This document shows, in pieces, positions 17,714 through 25,867 of a DNA stretch of 64,000 bases (the stretch's first letter is position 1; every line of letters starts with the position of its first letter). This DNA comes from Microbacterium ulmi (GTDB taxonomy: Bacteria > Actinomycetota > Actinomycetes > Actinomycetales > Microbacteriaceae). The notes beneath the pieces were generated by a model. That model saw only the letters and a list, made by a program, of their open reading frames with translations. It did no database searches and was not told the origin of the DNA. The translations under genes and the position numbers were made by a program. The stretch covers positions 989,152 to 1,053,151 of the forward strand of contig NZ_JAAOZF010000001.1 of the NCBI RefSeq assembly GCF_011759705.1, read 5' to 3'.

Positions 17714-17863
17714 AGTTCGTCACCTCCGCCGAGTCCATCCCGCCTCGCCGAGTCCATGCCGTTCATGTGGCGATGAGGGGTGGATTCGGCGGAGGAGGGT
17801 GGACTCGGCATCGAGGGGTGGGCAGGGAGGGCTGGAGAGAGGGGTGGGCAGGGAGGGGGCGGG
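17714..17863. repeat. G-rich intergenic repeat block, related to the fbiC linker repeat
   Basis: Read on the minus strand this gap contains CCACCCTCC, then CCGCCGAATCCA, then GGCATGGACTCGGCG, in the same order and orientation as the three repeats inside fbiC at 43 kb (22 of 22 positions but one in the first block, 15 exact in the last). A second GATGGACTCGGCGG lies next to the SDR ribosome-binding site. The 3' part is two copies of GAGGGGTGGGCAGGGAGG. No gene is seen here. Confidence 0.7.
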
Positions 17864-18643
17864 TCAGGATGTCGCGCGCTTGCGGGATGCCGCGGCGAAG
17901 GCCGCCACCCGGAGCCTCGACTCGTCGGTCTCGAAGCGTGTGCCGATCGTCGACGCCTCGTCTGCGAGGTTGTCGGCGAATGCGCGCGCCGCGCCGGTGC
18001 GGATGAGCCGCTTGGCCTGCCCGAACGCGGCCGTCGCGTTGTCGAGCCAGAACCGCGCGACCTCCGCGGCGCGGGATGCCACGGCATCCGGGGCAGCGAC
18101 CTCCGTCACGAGGCCCCAGTCGAGCGCCGTCTCGGCGTCGATCGTGATGTCCTGCAGCAGGAGCTGCAGCGCGCGCCTCTGGCCGATCGCCGCCGGCAGC
18201 AGCGTCGAGACGCCGAGGTCGGGCGTCAGTCCGATATTGGCGTACTTCGAGACGAACGTGGACTTCTCGGAGGCCACGATGTAGTCGGCGGTCAGCATGA
18301 GTCCGAGGCCGCCGCCCGCGACGGCGCCCTGCACGGCGGCGACGATGGGCTTGTCCGACTCGACGAACGTGCGGATGCCGTCATGGATGATGTGCGCGGC
18401 GCCCGTGATCTGCGCGCCCGCCGCGCCCGACGTCGCCATCGCGACGACGTCGCCGCCCGCGCAGAACGCGGGGCCTGCGGCATCCAGGAGCACGGCTCCG
18501 ACCGACGCGTCGGACGTGACCTCGTGCGCGACGTCGCGCCAGCGCTGCCCCATCTCGAAGTCCATCGCGTTGAGGTATGCGGGACGGTTGAACGTGACGC
18601 GGGCGAGCCCGCCCTCGACGCTCAGGAGGATCGAATCGCTCAT
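17864..18643 (-). CDS. Enoyl-CoA hydratase/isomerase
   Basis: The 259-residue crotonase-fold protein has the oxyanion-hole segments FCAGGDVVAM and GAVAGGGLGLMLTADYI typical of enoyl-CoA hydratases. In the segment STFVSKYANIGLTPDLGVS the position of the second catalytic Glu is Asp, as in isomerase-like or divergent members, so hydratase activity is not certain. The ATG at 18641-18643 has AAGGAG 6-7 nt upstream. It lies 8 nt after the stop of the upstream SDR, so the pair is an operon acting on acyl-CoA: hydration or isomerisation, then 3-hydroxyacyl-CoA oxidation. Confidence 0.87.
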   Translation of the reverse strand: MSDSILLSVEGGLARVTFNRPAYLNAMDFEMGQRWRDVAHEVTSDASVGAVLLDAAGPAFCAGGDVVAMATSGAAGAQITGAAHIIHDGIRTFVESDKPIVAAVQGAVAGGGLGLMLTADYIVASEKSTFVSKYANIGLTPDLGVSTLLPAAIGQRRALQLLLQDITIDAETALDWGLVTEVAAPDAVASRAAEVARFWLDNATAAFGQAKRLIRTGAARAFADNLADEASTIGTRFETDESRLRVAAFAAASRKRATS

Positions 18644-18651
18644 GCTGCTCC

Positions 18652-19416
18652 TTACTTCGGTGCCATGCGGATGGCCCCGTCGAGGCGGATCGTCTCGCCG
18701 TTGAGGTAGCCGTTGTCGATGATGGCGAGGACGAGGCGCGCGTACTCGTCGGGCTGTCCGAGGCGCTGCGGGTACGGCACCTGCTGACCGAGCGACTCCC
18801 GCGCGGGCTCGGGAAGCCCCATGAGCATGGGGGTCTCCATGATGCCGGGCGCGATCGTGACGACGCGGATGCCGTGGCGTGCGAGCTCGCGCGCGATCGG
18901 CAGCGTCATGGCGTGCACGCCGCCCTTGCTCGCGGAGTACGCGGGCTGGCCGATCTGCCCGTCGAACGCGGCGACGCTCGCGGTGTTCACGATCACGCCC
19001 CGCTCGCCCGTCGTCGCGTCGGGCGCGGTCCTGGCGATCGCTGCCGCGGCCTGCGCGATGACGTTGTAGGTGCCGACGAGATTGACGCGGACGATCCTCT
19101 CGAAGGCGTCGAGCGGCGACGGGTCGCCGTCGCGGTCGAGCACCTTCGCGGGCGGGGCGATGCCGGCGCAGTTGACCACGACGCGCAGGGGTCCTGCTGC
19201 GGATGCCGTCTCCACCGCCGCGGCGATGGAGACGGGGTCGGTGACATCGGCGGGCGCGAAGGAGCCGCCGAGCTCTCCCGCGAGTGCCGCGCCGGACGAC
19301 GACGGCAGGTCGACGATCGTGACCGCGGCGCCTGCGGCGGACAGGCGTCTGGCGGTCGCGAGTCCCAGCCCGCTCGCGCCTCCCGTGACGAGGGCAGAGG
19401 CCCCGATGAGGTCCAT
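18652..19416 (-). CDS. SDR dehydrogenase, HSD17B10-like 3-hydroxyacyl-CoA dehydrogenase
   Basis: The 254-residue SDR has VTGGASGLG (cofactor motif), NCAGI, the catalytic Ser in NTASVAAF and YSASKGG, plus the family signature GIMETPML and PQRLGQPDEYA. This is the pattern of type II 3-hydroxyacyl-CoA dehydrogenase (HSD17B10), which oxidises 3-hydroxyacyl-CoA or 2-methyl-3-hydroxybutyryl-CoA in fatty-acid and isoleucine breakdown. The frame is open further upstream, but the ATG at 19414-19416 with AAGGAGA just before it matches family starts. It is first in a two-gene operon with the enoyl-CoA hydratase. Confidence 0.87.
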   Translation of the reverse strand: MDLIGASALVTGGASGLGLATARRLSAAGAAVTIVDLPSSSGAALAGELGGSFAPADVTDPVSIAAAVETASAAGPLRVVVNCAGIAPPAKVLDRDGDPSPLDAFERIVRVNLVGTYNVIAQAAAAIARTAPDATTGERGVIVNTASVAAFDGQIGQPAYSASKGGVHAMTLPIARELARHGIRVVTIAPGIMETPMLMGLPEPARESLGQQVPYPQRLGQPDEYARLVLAIIDNGYLNGETIRLDGAIRMAPK

Positions 19417-19663
19417 GGATTCTCCTTCGAAGTCCGGATGCCGCGGCATCGCGTCCCAGCATACGCGGGACTGAGTTCCACCGTCTCCCGCCACGGGTCG
19501 TGTGCGTCCGAACTCACGCTAGCCCGTGGGCGCGGCCGCCGCGCGCCTCACGGGCGAGTGCCGCGCGACGCGGGCGATCCACCGCGCGGCGGCGCGCCCA
19601 CGTGCGCATACGCGTCGGCGTGGCCGGGACGGGCATCCCGAGCCACGCCGACCGCGCTCAGCC
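19417..19663. other. Gene-free interval
   Basis: This 247-base GC-rich stretch lies between the SDR start and the MFS stop, both on the minus strand. It must hold the SDR promoter and the end of the MFS transcript. No clear hairpin terminator or promoter hexamer was identified. Confidence 0.5.
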
Positions 19664-21094
19664 TCAGCCGACGCGCCGCCCGGCGAACCCCGCGGCGATC
19701 GCAGCGACCACCGTCACGGCCGCGGCCCCGAGGAAGAGCCACGAGAACCCGCCCGTGATCGCATCCGGCGTCGTCGCCCCCGCTTCGAGCAGCGCGCTCG
19801 TGCGCACCGCGGCGACCGTGGAGAGCACCGCGAGCCCGAGCGCTCCGCCGATCTGCTGGCTCGTGTTGACGAGGCCGCCGGCCAGGCCCGCCTCGCCGCC
19901 CTCGACGCCGTCGACCGACAGGTGGGTCGTGGTGACGAACGCGCCGCCCATGCCGACGCCGATGAGCAGGCTCGGTCCCAGGATGTGCAGGGCGAACACA
20001 GCCGTGCTCGGCGCGAACGACAGCCACACGAGACCGGCCGCGAGGACCAGCAGCGACGCGATGAGAGTCGGCTTCGTGCCCAGACGATGGATGATCGACG
20101 GGGCCAGGCCCGCGACCACCACGAGCGCACCCGCGAGCGGCAGCTGGGTCAGTCCCGTCGTCAGCGCGTCGAATCCGAGCACGGCCTGCATGTAGACGGA
20201 CAGGGCGAAGAACAGCGCGACCATGCCCGCTCCGACGAGCAGCATCACGATGTTGCCGACGGTCAGGTTGCGATTGCGGAATGTCGCGAGCGGCACGAGC
20301 GGCGACGCGGAGCGCCGCTCGATGGAGACGAACGCGACGGCCAGCACGACGGCCGCGATGGCGAGCCCGATCGCGAGCGGGTGGGCGAAGCCGACCTGCT
20401 CGACCGCGCTCAGAGCACCGACGGCGGCGACGAGCGCGCCGGTGATGGTCGCAGCGCCCGGGACGTCGAGGGCGCTGCGGGCTCCGGGCACGTCCCGCGT
20501 GATGAGCAGCGGGATGGCGATGAGCACGATCGCGCCGACCGGCACGTTCACGAAGAACACCGACTGCCAGCCGAGGGATGCGGTCAGCACTCCCCCGAGC
20601 AGCACGCCGGCCGCCGAGCCGATGCCTGCGACGCCGCCCCAGACGCCCAGCGCCTTGGCGCGGTCGCGGCTCTCCGGGAAGAGGTGGGTCAGCAGCGCGA
20701 GCGCGGCGGGGGCCAGGAGTGCGGCGGACAGCCCCTGCAGCGCGCGGGCGCCCAGAAGCATCTCGCTGCTGACGGAGAGTCCCGCGAGGGCGGAGGCGGC
20801 CACGAATCCAGCCGTCCCGATGAGGAAGACGCGGCGGTGGCCGTAGCGGTCGGCGAGCCGTCCGCCGAGCAGCAGCAGGCCGCCGAAGGCGAGCACGTAG
20901 GCCGTGATGACCCACGCGAGGGCGGCCGTGTCCATGTGCAGCTGGTCGCCGAGGACGGGGAGGGCGATGTTGACGATCGACGCGTCGAGCACGACGAGGA
21001 ACTGCGCGAGGGCGAGGATGCCGAGGGCGACCCAGCGGCGTGTGCTGCGCTGCGCGTGGGGAGCGGGCGCGGGCAGGGTGAGTGTGGAGGTCAT
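19664..21094 (-). CDS. MFS drug exporter, DHA2 (14-helix) family
   Basis: The 476-residue protein has 14 hydrophobic helices and the DHA2 signatures: LDASIVNIALP in helix 1, WVITAYVLAFGGLLLLGGRLADRYGHR (motif A with D and RYGHR), and GVLLGGVLTASLGWQSVFFVNVPVG (motif C and the LGWxxxFFxNVP turn). These are proton-driven multidrug exporters of the EmrB/QacA type. The ATG has AAGGAGCAGCACC before it. It is last of a minus-strand group after TetR and two tiny membrane peptides and is the probable main target of the TetR regulator. Confidence 0.92.
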   Translation of the reverse strand: MTSTLTLPAPAPHAQRSTRRWVALGILALAQFLVVLDASIVNIALPVLGDQLHMDTAALAWVITAYVLAFGGLLLLGGRLADRYGHRRVFLIGTAGFVAASALAGLSVSSEMLLGARALQGLSAALLAPAALALLTHLFPESRDRAKALGVWGGVAGIGSAAGVLLGGVLTASLGWQSVFFVNVPVGAIVLIAIPLLITRDVPGARSALDVPGAATITGALVAAVGALSAVEQVGFAHPLAIGLAIAAVVLAVAFVSIERRSASPLVPLATFRNRNLTVGNIVMLLVGAGMVALFFALSVYMQAVLGFDALTTGLTQLPLAGALVVVAGLAPSIIHRLGTKPTLIASLLVLAAGLVWLSFAPSTAVFALHILGPSLLIGVGMGGAFVTTTHLSVDGVEGGEAGLAGGLVNTSQQIGGALGLAVLSTVAAVRTSALLEAGATTPDAITGGFSWLFLGAAAVTVVAAIAAGFAGRRVG

Positions 21095-21224
21095 GGTGCT
21101 GCTCCTTCGGGGAGGGATGCGGGCACGCCCGCCGTCCGGTGAGGGTGGAGAGGGGCTCCGGATGCCGGACTCGGCCGGATCGGAGGGGGGAGGCGGCCGG
21201 ACCGGCCGGCCGCCTCCGGCTCGG

Positions 21225-21365
21225 TCAGTTCCAGAGGCCGAGCATCAGGACGAGTGCGAGGGTGAGGACGGAGAAGGTGATCCACCAGGCGGTCTTCTCC
21301 CCCGTCCGTGCGGTCCGGGCGGTGGCGACGGGGCTCTGCGCCTCCGAGGCGATCTGTGTGCTCAT
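21225..21365 (-). CDS. 46-residue single-helix membrane peptide
   Basis: The ATG at 21363-21365 is preceded by AAAGGAACAGCAC, a good ribosome-binding site. The peptide has a Ser/Thr/Ala-rich N-terminal half and one hydrophobic helix, WWITFSVLTLALVLMLGLWN, at residues 27-46, ending in Trp-Asn. It lies between the 27-residue peptide and the MFS exporter on the same strand. It may be a small accessory subunit of the exporter; that is inference from position. Confidence 0.6.
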   Translation of the reverse strand: MSTQIASEAQSPVATARTARTGEKTAWWITFSVLTLALVLMLGLWN

Positions 21366-21412
21366 GTGCTGTTCCTTTCGGTTCGGGTCGTGCGTGGGTG
21401 GTGGCGGGTGTG

Positions 21413-21496
21413 TCAGCTCCACTGGCTGAACAGGGCGACGACGATGAGTGCGAGGGGTGCCAGGGCGACCCATCGCATCGTGATCTCGTTCTTCAT
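21413..21496 (-). CDS. 27-residue single-helix membrane peptide
   Basis: This very short gene has a strong ribosome-binding site (GAGGAGAGAAGAC before the ATG at 21494-21496). The peptide MKNEITMR is followed by one hydrophobic helix WVALAPLALIVVALFSQWS that ends with an aromatic cap, like its 46-residue neighbour. It is the first gene after the operator at 21528-21543, so the TetR site appears to control peptide 1, peptide 2 and the MFS exporter together. Function unknown. Confidence 0.55.
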   Translation of the reverse strand: MKNEITMRWVALAPLALIVVALFSQWS

Positions 21497-21527
21497 GTCT
21501 TCTCTCCTCTCTGTGGCGATGATCAGC

Positions 21528-21543
21528 GAGTGAGCAATCACTC
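21528..21543. promoter_or_regulatory. TetR operator 1
   Basis: GAGTGA-GCAA-TCACTC is a perfect 6-bp-arm palindrome just upstream of the small peptide/MFS genes. It shares its half-site with the two sites flanking the TetR start and the GMC gene. Confidence 0.65.
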
Positions 21544-21585
21544 ACTCTGTGAGACGTGCGAAGGATGCCGCGCATCCTGCGCAGG

Positions 21586-22149
21586 TCAGTCGGGGTGGCG
21601 GATGCCGTGGGACAGGATGACCGCCCACGCGTCGTCGAGCTCGTCGATGTGGGCCGTGACGAGCAGGTGGCACAGCTGGCCGTAGGCGACGAAGCGCTGC
21701 ACGGCGTCGTCGTCGGCGCCCGAGCGGTCCTTCGCGAATCTCGTGATGCGGGCGATGCCCGCCCTCAGCGCCGCGCCGATCTCAGGGATGTCGGCCACCG
21801 ACTGCGCGTGCACCTGAAGCATCAGGAGCGTGCGGTCGCGGATGAGGTCGGCGTAAGCGCCGCCCATCGCGTAGAGCACGGCATCCGGGCTCTGGTCCTC
21901 CGCGGCGTCGGCACCCGCCGCGAGCGCGTCGAGGATCTCGTCGAAGCACGCCTCCAGCCCCGCGACGAAGAGGGCCTCCTTGCGGGGGAAGAGCTTGAAG
22001 ACGTAGGCGGGAGAGATCCGCGACTCCCGTGCGACGTCGGCGACCGTCGTGCCGTGGTAGCCGCCGCGCGCGAACTCGGCGAGAGCGGCAGCGGCGACCA
22101 TGGGACGCCGCACTTCGGCGGTGGAGAGGATCGAGCTTCGTGTTGCCAT
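21586..22149 (-). CDS. TetR/AcrR-family transcriptional repressor
   Basis: The 187-residue protein has the TetR N-terminal helix-turn-helix: ALAEFARGGYHGTTVADVARESRISPAYVFKLFPRKEALFVAG at about residues 20-62, followed by an all-helical ligand domain ending AYGQLCHLLVTAHIDELDDAW. ATG at 22147-22149 is chosen because TACAGT lies 7 nt upstream, inside the palindrome at 22153-22170, so the repressor would cover its own leaderless promoter. The ligand is unknown; likely targets are its own gene, the MFS group and the GMC oxidoreductase. Confidence 0.88.
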   Translation of the reverse strand: MATRSSILSTAEVRRPMVAAAALAEFARGGYHGTTVADVARESRISPAYVFKLFPRKEALFVAGLEACFDEILDALAAGADAAEDQSPDAVLYAMGGAYADLIRDRTLLMLQVHAQSVADIPEIGAALRAGIARITRFAKDRSGADDDAVQRFVAYGQLCHLLVTAHIDELDDAWAVILSHGIRHPD

Positions 22150-22152
22150 GGG

Positions 22153-22170
22153 AGTGACTGTACACTCACT
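22153..22170. promoter_or_regulatory. TetR operator 2 overlapping the repressor's own -10
   Basis: AGTGACTGTACACTCACT is palindromic except for the two symmetric C/C positions. It contains the minus-strand -10 TACAGT (22157-22162), which stands 7 nt from the TetR ATG. Binding would autorepress. Confidence 0.65.
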
Positions 22171-22227
22171 ACCATCGGGACGCAACACCCCGTCACCGTG
22201 CAGGCGATCCGGGCAGGCGCGACAGAC

Positions 22228-22249
22228 AGAGTGAGTGTTGGCTCACTCT
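22228..22249. promoter_or_regulatory. TetR operator 3 before the GMC oxidoreductase
   Basis: AGAGTGAG-TGTTGG-CTCACTCT is a perfect 8-bp-arm inverted repeat, 17 nt upstream of the GMC start. It is the most symmetric of the three sites. Confidence 0.65.
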
Positions 22250-22266
22250 CTACGAAAGGCGAGACG

Positions 22267-24543
22267 ATGACAGAGACAGCGACGACAGAGCATGAGACGA
22301 CAGGACCGCGCGCGACCGAGTTCGACGCGATCGTGGTGGGCAGCGGCTTCGGCGGCGGCGTGGCCGCGGCGCGGCTTGCGCAGGCGGGACTGCGCGTGGC
22401 CGTGCTCGAGCGCGGGCGACGGTGGTTGCCGGGCGACTTCCCGCGCGACGAGACGAGGCTCGACAGCGGCTGGCTGTGGGACAAGGGGCGCGGCCTCTAC
22501 GACATCCGCTGGCTCGACGGAATGGTGGGCGTGCAGGCCGCGGGATGGGGCGGCGGCTCGCTCGTGTACGCCAACGTGTTCGCCCGGCCGCCGCACGAGG
22601 TCTTCGACGCGTGGCCGGACGGACTGGATCGGGAGACGCTCGACCCGTACTACGACCTCGCGGCGCACATGCTCGACGTGGCGCCGGTGGGCGTCGACCC
22701 CCTCACGGGCGACGTCCCTGCTCGCACGACGGCGATGGAGGATGCCGCGGCCCGCCTGCACCGCCCCACTGGAACGGTGCGGCCGCTCCTGGCTGTGAGG
22801 TTCGCCGACCAGGTGCCGTCTGCGGGCGCCTCCTCCCCCGGCACCTGCACGTTCGCCGGGGACTGCATGTTCGGATGCAACGAGGGGGCCAAGAACAGCG
22901 TCGACCACACCTACCTCGCCGTGGCCGAGCGGCACGGCGCGCTCGCCCGCACGCTGTGCGAGGTCGAGCGCATCGCGCCCGAGCGCGGCGGCTATCGCGT
23001 GCACTACCTCGATCACCGCACGGGTGAGCGAGCGGCGCTGCACGCTCGACGTGTGTTCCTCGCAGCCGGCGCCGTCGCGACGACGGAGCTGCTGCTTCGC
23101 AGCCGCGATCTGCACCAGACGCTCCCCGATCTGCCCGACGCCCTCGGTCACGGCTTCTCGGGGAACGGCGACTTCCTCGCGTTCGTCTCCCGCCCGCGCA
23201 CTCAGCTGCAGCCGGGGCGCGGTCCGACCATCACCACCACGACGATCGTCGACTGCCACATCGGAACGGGCAGGAGTGCCGAGAAGGTGTGGTTCCAGGT
23301 GCAGGACGGCGCGTACCCCGCGCAGATCGCCGGGCTCGTGCGCGCCGCGATGGGTCGGCCGACGGCATCCCTCGGCACGAACCCCGTCGGCACGCACACC
23401 TCGAAGCGGCGCGACCAGACGATGGCGCTGCTGCTGATGGGGAGGGACAGCTCCGACGGCGTGCTCACGCTCGATCGCAAGGCGGAGGCGCGCCTCGCCT
23501 GGCGGAACAGGCCGAACAGCCCGCTGTACCACGCCGAGATCCGTGCGGCGCGGCAGACGGCTCGGCAGCTCGGCGGGCGCGTGCGGCTGCTCCCCTCGTG
23601 GATCTTCCTGCGCACGGGGGTGACCGTGCACAACCTCGGCGGCGTGCCGATGGACCGCGACGGCGAGCGAGGCGTCATCGACTCTCTCGGCCGGGTGCAC
23701 GGTCACCCGGGGCTGTACGTCGTCGACGGCTCGGCGATCCCTGCCTCCACCGGAGTCAACCCGTCGGCGACGATCGCCGCGATCGCCGAGCGCAACGTCG
23801 AGGCCGCTGTTCGCGACATCCTGCGCGACCCGAGGTGGACCGCACCCGAGCGACCCCAGGTGCTGCCCGCGCCCGTGCCCGAAGACGACGCGATGGATGC
23901 CGTGCGCGCGTGGCGGGCGGTGCACGGAGCAGGGTACGACCCCACACCCCTGCCCGTTCACTTCCGGGAGTCGCTCCGAGGCGAGGCGGCGATGACCGGC
24001 CCCGACGGCCGCACGTCCATCGAGCAGCTGCGCCTCGATCTCGCCGTCGAGGTTCCCGACGGGGCTGCGCCGGCGGGTCCGGCGTCCGTCTCGGGACTCG
24101 CGGTGTTCGGCCAGACCCGCGTACAGGTCACAGGCACACTCGAGCTGTTCCCGACCGGCGCCTACATGCGCTACCGCCTGCGCTACACCGACGGCCGTCG
24201 CTGCCGTGGCGAGCTCACGGGCAGCAAGGTGCGCACGGGCGGACGGATGCCGCGCCTGCGCGATCTGACGACGCTCCCCGTGTCGATCGATCACCGCGAG
24301 GGCGGTGCGCGGCACAGCGGCGAGGGCGTCGTGCGCATCCCGGCTTCCGGGCTGTTCGCGCTGGGACTGTCGCTGAGGGCCGCAGGGCGCGGGGCGCCGG
24401 CCGCCGCCGCGACCCTGCTGGGGTTCGCCGGCCGCTTCGCACGCTCGGCGCTGCGCGGGCCGGCACTCCGCGGGCCCGAGGACACGCTCGAGGACGCGGT
24501 CGCGACGGAGGCGCGCACGATCGCCGCGTTCTCGAACGACTGA
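22267..24543 (+). CDS. GMC-family oxidoreductase, cholesterol-oxidase-like, with C-terminal extension
   Basis: The 758-residue flavoenzyme begins with the FAD motif IVVGSGFGGGVAAARLAQAG (residues 22-41) and has GWGGGSLVYANVFARPP and TCTFAGDCMFGCNEGAKNSVD, typical of the cholesterol-oxidase branch. The C-terminal GMC motif includes VVDGSAIPASTGVNPSATIAAIAERN. A further ~230 residues form a second domain with GTLELFPTGAYMRYRLRYTDG, seen in GMC/sterol oxidase fusions. No signal peptide is present. The start ATG follows AAAGGCGAG weakly; the frame is open upstream, but the operator and the conserved N-terminus set the start. Control by the divergent TetR is likely. Substrate, sterol or other alcohol, is unproven. 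Confidence 0.85.
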   Translation: MTETATTEHETTGPRATEFDAIVVGSGFGGGVAAARLAQAGLRVAVLERGRRWLPGDFPRDETRLDSGWLWDKGRGLYDIRWLDGMVGVQAAGWGGGSLVYANVFARPPHEVFDAWPDGLDRETLDPYYDLAAHMLDVAPVGVDPLTGDVPARTTAMEDAAARLHRPTGTVRPLLAVRFADQVPSAGASSPGTCTFAGDCMFGCNEGAKNSVDHTYLAVAERHGALARTLCEVERIAPERGGYRVHYLDHRTGERAALHARRVFLAAGAVATTELLLRSRDLHQTLPDLPDALGHGFSGNGDFLAFVSRPRTQLQPGRGPTITTTTIVDCHIGTGRSAEKVWFQVQDGAYPAQIAGLVRAAMGRPTASLGTNPVGTHTSKRRDQTMALLLMGRDSSDGVLTLDRKAEARLAWRNRPNSPLYHAEIRAARQTARQLGGRVRLLPSWIFLRTGVTVHNLGGVPMDRDGERGVIDSLGRVHGHPGLYVVDGSAIPASTGVNPSATIAAIAERNVEAAVRDILRDPRWTAPERPQVLPAPVPEDDAMDAVRAWRAVHGAGYDPTPLPVHFRESLRGEAAMTGPDGRTSIEQLRLDLAVEVPDGAAPAGPASVSGLAVFGQTRVQVTGTLELFPTGAYMRYRLRYTDGRRCRGELTGSKVRTGGRMPRLRDLTTLPVSIDHREGGARHSGEGVVRIPASGLFALGLSLRAAGRGAPAAAATLLGFAGRFARSALRGPALRGPEDTLEDAVATEARTIAAFSND

Positions 24544-24583
24544 CGCCCGCCGGCAGCCGCCTCCGTCGCATGGTCGCCACATG

Positions 24584-24604
24584 GTCGCCATCGCGATAGG
24601 CGAC
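24584..24604 (+). terminator. Hairpin after the GMC gene
   Basis: GTCGCC-ATCGCGATA-GGCGAC, 41 nt after the stop, has 6-bp arms with a self-complementary loop and no T-run. It could end the GMC transcript. Confidence 0.35.
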
Positions 24605-24654
24605 ACCTCATCGACCCGGTGGCGGGGAGCGCGCGCCCCGAGTTGACTGGCGGC

Positions 24655-25002
24655 GTGGAGCTGAAGGTCAAGCGAGTCCACGACGACGCCTCCCCCGGCG
24701 ACGGCTTCCGCGTGCTCGTCGACCGGCTGTGGCCGCGCGGCCTCACGAAGGAGCGCGCGGCGGTAGGGCTGTGGGCGAAGGATGCCGCGCCCTCCACCGA
24801 GCTGCGCAGGGCGTTCCACGGCGGAGGCATGTCGTGGGACGAGTTCGAGGCGGCGTACCGCGCCGAGCTCGCCGCGAATCCCGCCGTTGCCGAGCTGCGC
24901 GAGGCCGTGGCGCGGCATCCCGTCGCAACGCTCCTCTACGGCGTCCACGATCCCGCACGCAACCACGCCGTGATCCTCCGGGAGGCTCTGCTGGCCCCGT
25001 GA
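24655..25002 (+). CDS. DUF488 family protein
   Basis: The 115-residue protein has the DUF488 hallmarks: VKRVHDD at the start, FRVLVDRLWPRGL, a Trp-Lys-Asp turn (LWAKDAAPSTELRRAFH), and ATLLYGVHDPARNHAVILREAL at the end. The family is widespread with no settled function. The GTG at 24655 is chosen over an upstream GTG at 24619 because homologues begin at this point and TTGACT sits 6 nt before it. Confidence 0.85.
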   Translation: MELKVKRVHDDASPGDGFRVLVDRLWPRGLTKERAAVGLWAKDAAPSTELRRAFHGGGMSWDEFEAAYRAELAANPAVAELREAVARHPVATLLYGVHDPARNHAVILREALLAP

Positions 25003-25048
25003 TGACGGCGACGCACGGGGCGGCGACCGGGCGCGGGATGATGGGAGC

Positions 25049-25774
25049 GTGACGATCCCCGTCGAGCCCGTCGTCGTGCCCGAGATCGTGCGCCGGCTCG
25101 CGCGAGACGCGGCGCTGACGCCCGTGTGGGCCAACGAGCGGGGCGGCCTCACGTTCCGCACCGACGACGGCCGCTACATCAAGCACGGTCCGCGCAACGC
25201 AGAGACGTCGATGGATGCCGAAGCCGCCCGCCTCGCGTGGGCCGCACGCTTCACAGCCGTGCCGCGTGTGCTCGAGGTCGGGGGCGACGACGCGCACGAG
25301 TGGCTCGTGACGCAGGCGCTCCCCGGCCGCTCCGCCGTCGACCCCCGATGGCTCGCCGACGCGGAGACGGCGGTCCACGCCGTCGGCGAGGGCCTTCGAG
25401 CGCTCCACGACGCTCTTCCCGTCACCGAGTGCCCCTTCGAGTGGAGCGCCCCCACCCGGATCGCCGATGCGGCGACCCGGGGCATCCAGATCCCCGCCGC
25501 CCTGCGCGAGCCGCCGCCGATCGACGTGCTCGTCGTGTGCCACGGGGATGCCTGCTGTCCCAACACCCTCGTCGGCGACGACGGCCGCTGGACCGGCCAC
25601 GTCGACTTCGGATCGCTCGGCATCGCCGACCGCTGGGCCGACATCGCGGTCGCGTCGATGAGCACGGAGTGGAACTACGGGCCAGGATGGGAGGACGCCC
25701 TCATCGCGGCATACGGCGTCGACCCCGACCGCGAGCGCCTCGCCTACTATCGCGAGCTGTGGAACGCGACCTGA
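25049..25774 (+). CDS. Aminoglycoside phosphotransferase (APH)-like kinase
   Basis: The 241-residue protein has the protein-kinase-like APH fold: catalytic loop VVCHGDACCPNTLV (HGDxxxxN) near residue 170 and the metal-binding HVDFGSLGIADRWADIA that follows. The N-terminal lobe has YIKHGP with a Lys in the ATP-binding position and ALPGRSAVDP. It belongs to the APH(3')-type group, but resistance cannot be claimed for a chromosomal single copy without testing. The GTG start has GATGAT 6 nt upstream. It ends before a 26-bp palindrome shared with the convergent response regulator. Confidence 0.8.
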   Translation: MTIPVEPVVVPEIVRRLARDAALTPVWANERGGLTFRTDDGRYIKHGPRNAETSMDAEAARLAWAARFTAVPRVLEVGGDDAHEWLVTQALPGRSAVDPRWLADAETAVHAVGEGLRALHDALPVTECPFEWSAPTRIADAATRGIQIPAALREPPPIDVLVVCHGDACCPNTLVGDDGRWTGHVDFGSLGIADRWADIAVASMSTEWNYGPGWEDALIAAYGVDPDRERLAYYRELWNAT

Positions 25775-25824
25775 CCGGTCACCCGCTGATGTCCGACGAC
25801 CACCGGATGCTGGCGCCCGTTCGC

Positions 25825-25850
25825 GCGTTGGCGCTCGCGAGCGCCAACGC
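25825..25850. terminator. Perfect 26-bp palindrome between convergent genes
   Basis: Each arm is GCGTTGGCGCTCG with no spacer. It sits midway between the stops of the APH-like gene and the response regulator, so a bidirectional terminator hairpin is likely, although there is no T-run on either side. Confidence 0.6.
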
Positions 25851-25867
25851 CGGCCCCAGGAGCGACG

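Noticed and set aside
17864..19462. 532-codon minus frame joining the enoyl-CoA hydratase to upstream sequence
   Set aside because: The upstream part is a shadow of the SDR gene; the hydratase has its own ribosome-binding site and ATG at 18643.
25049..25774. Aminoglycoside resistance gene on a mobile element
   Set aside because: Only the APH fold is seen; no transposase, integrase or base-composition break is nearby, so resistance or transfer is not claimed.
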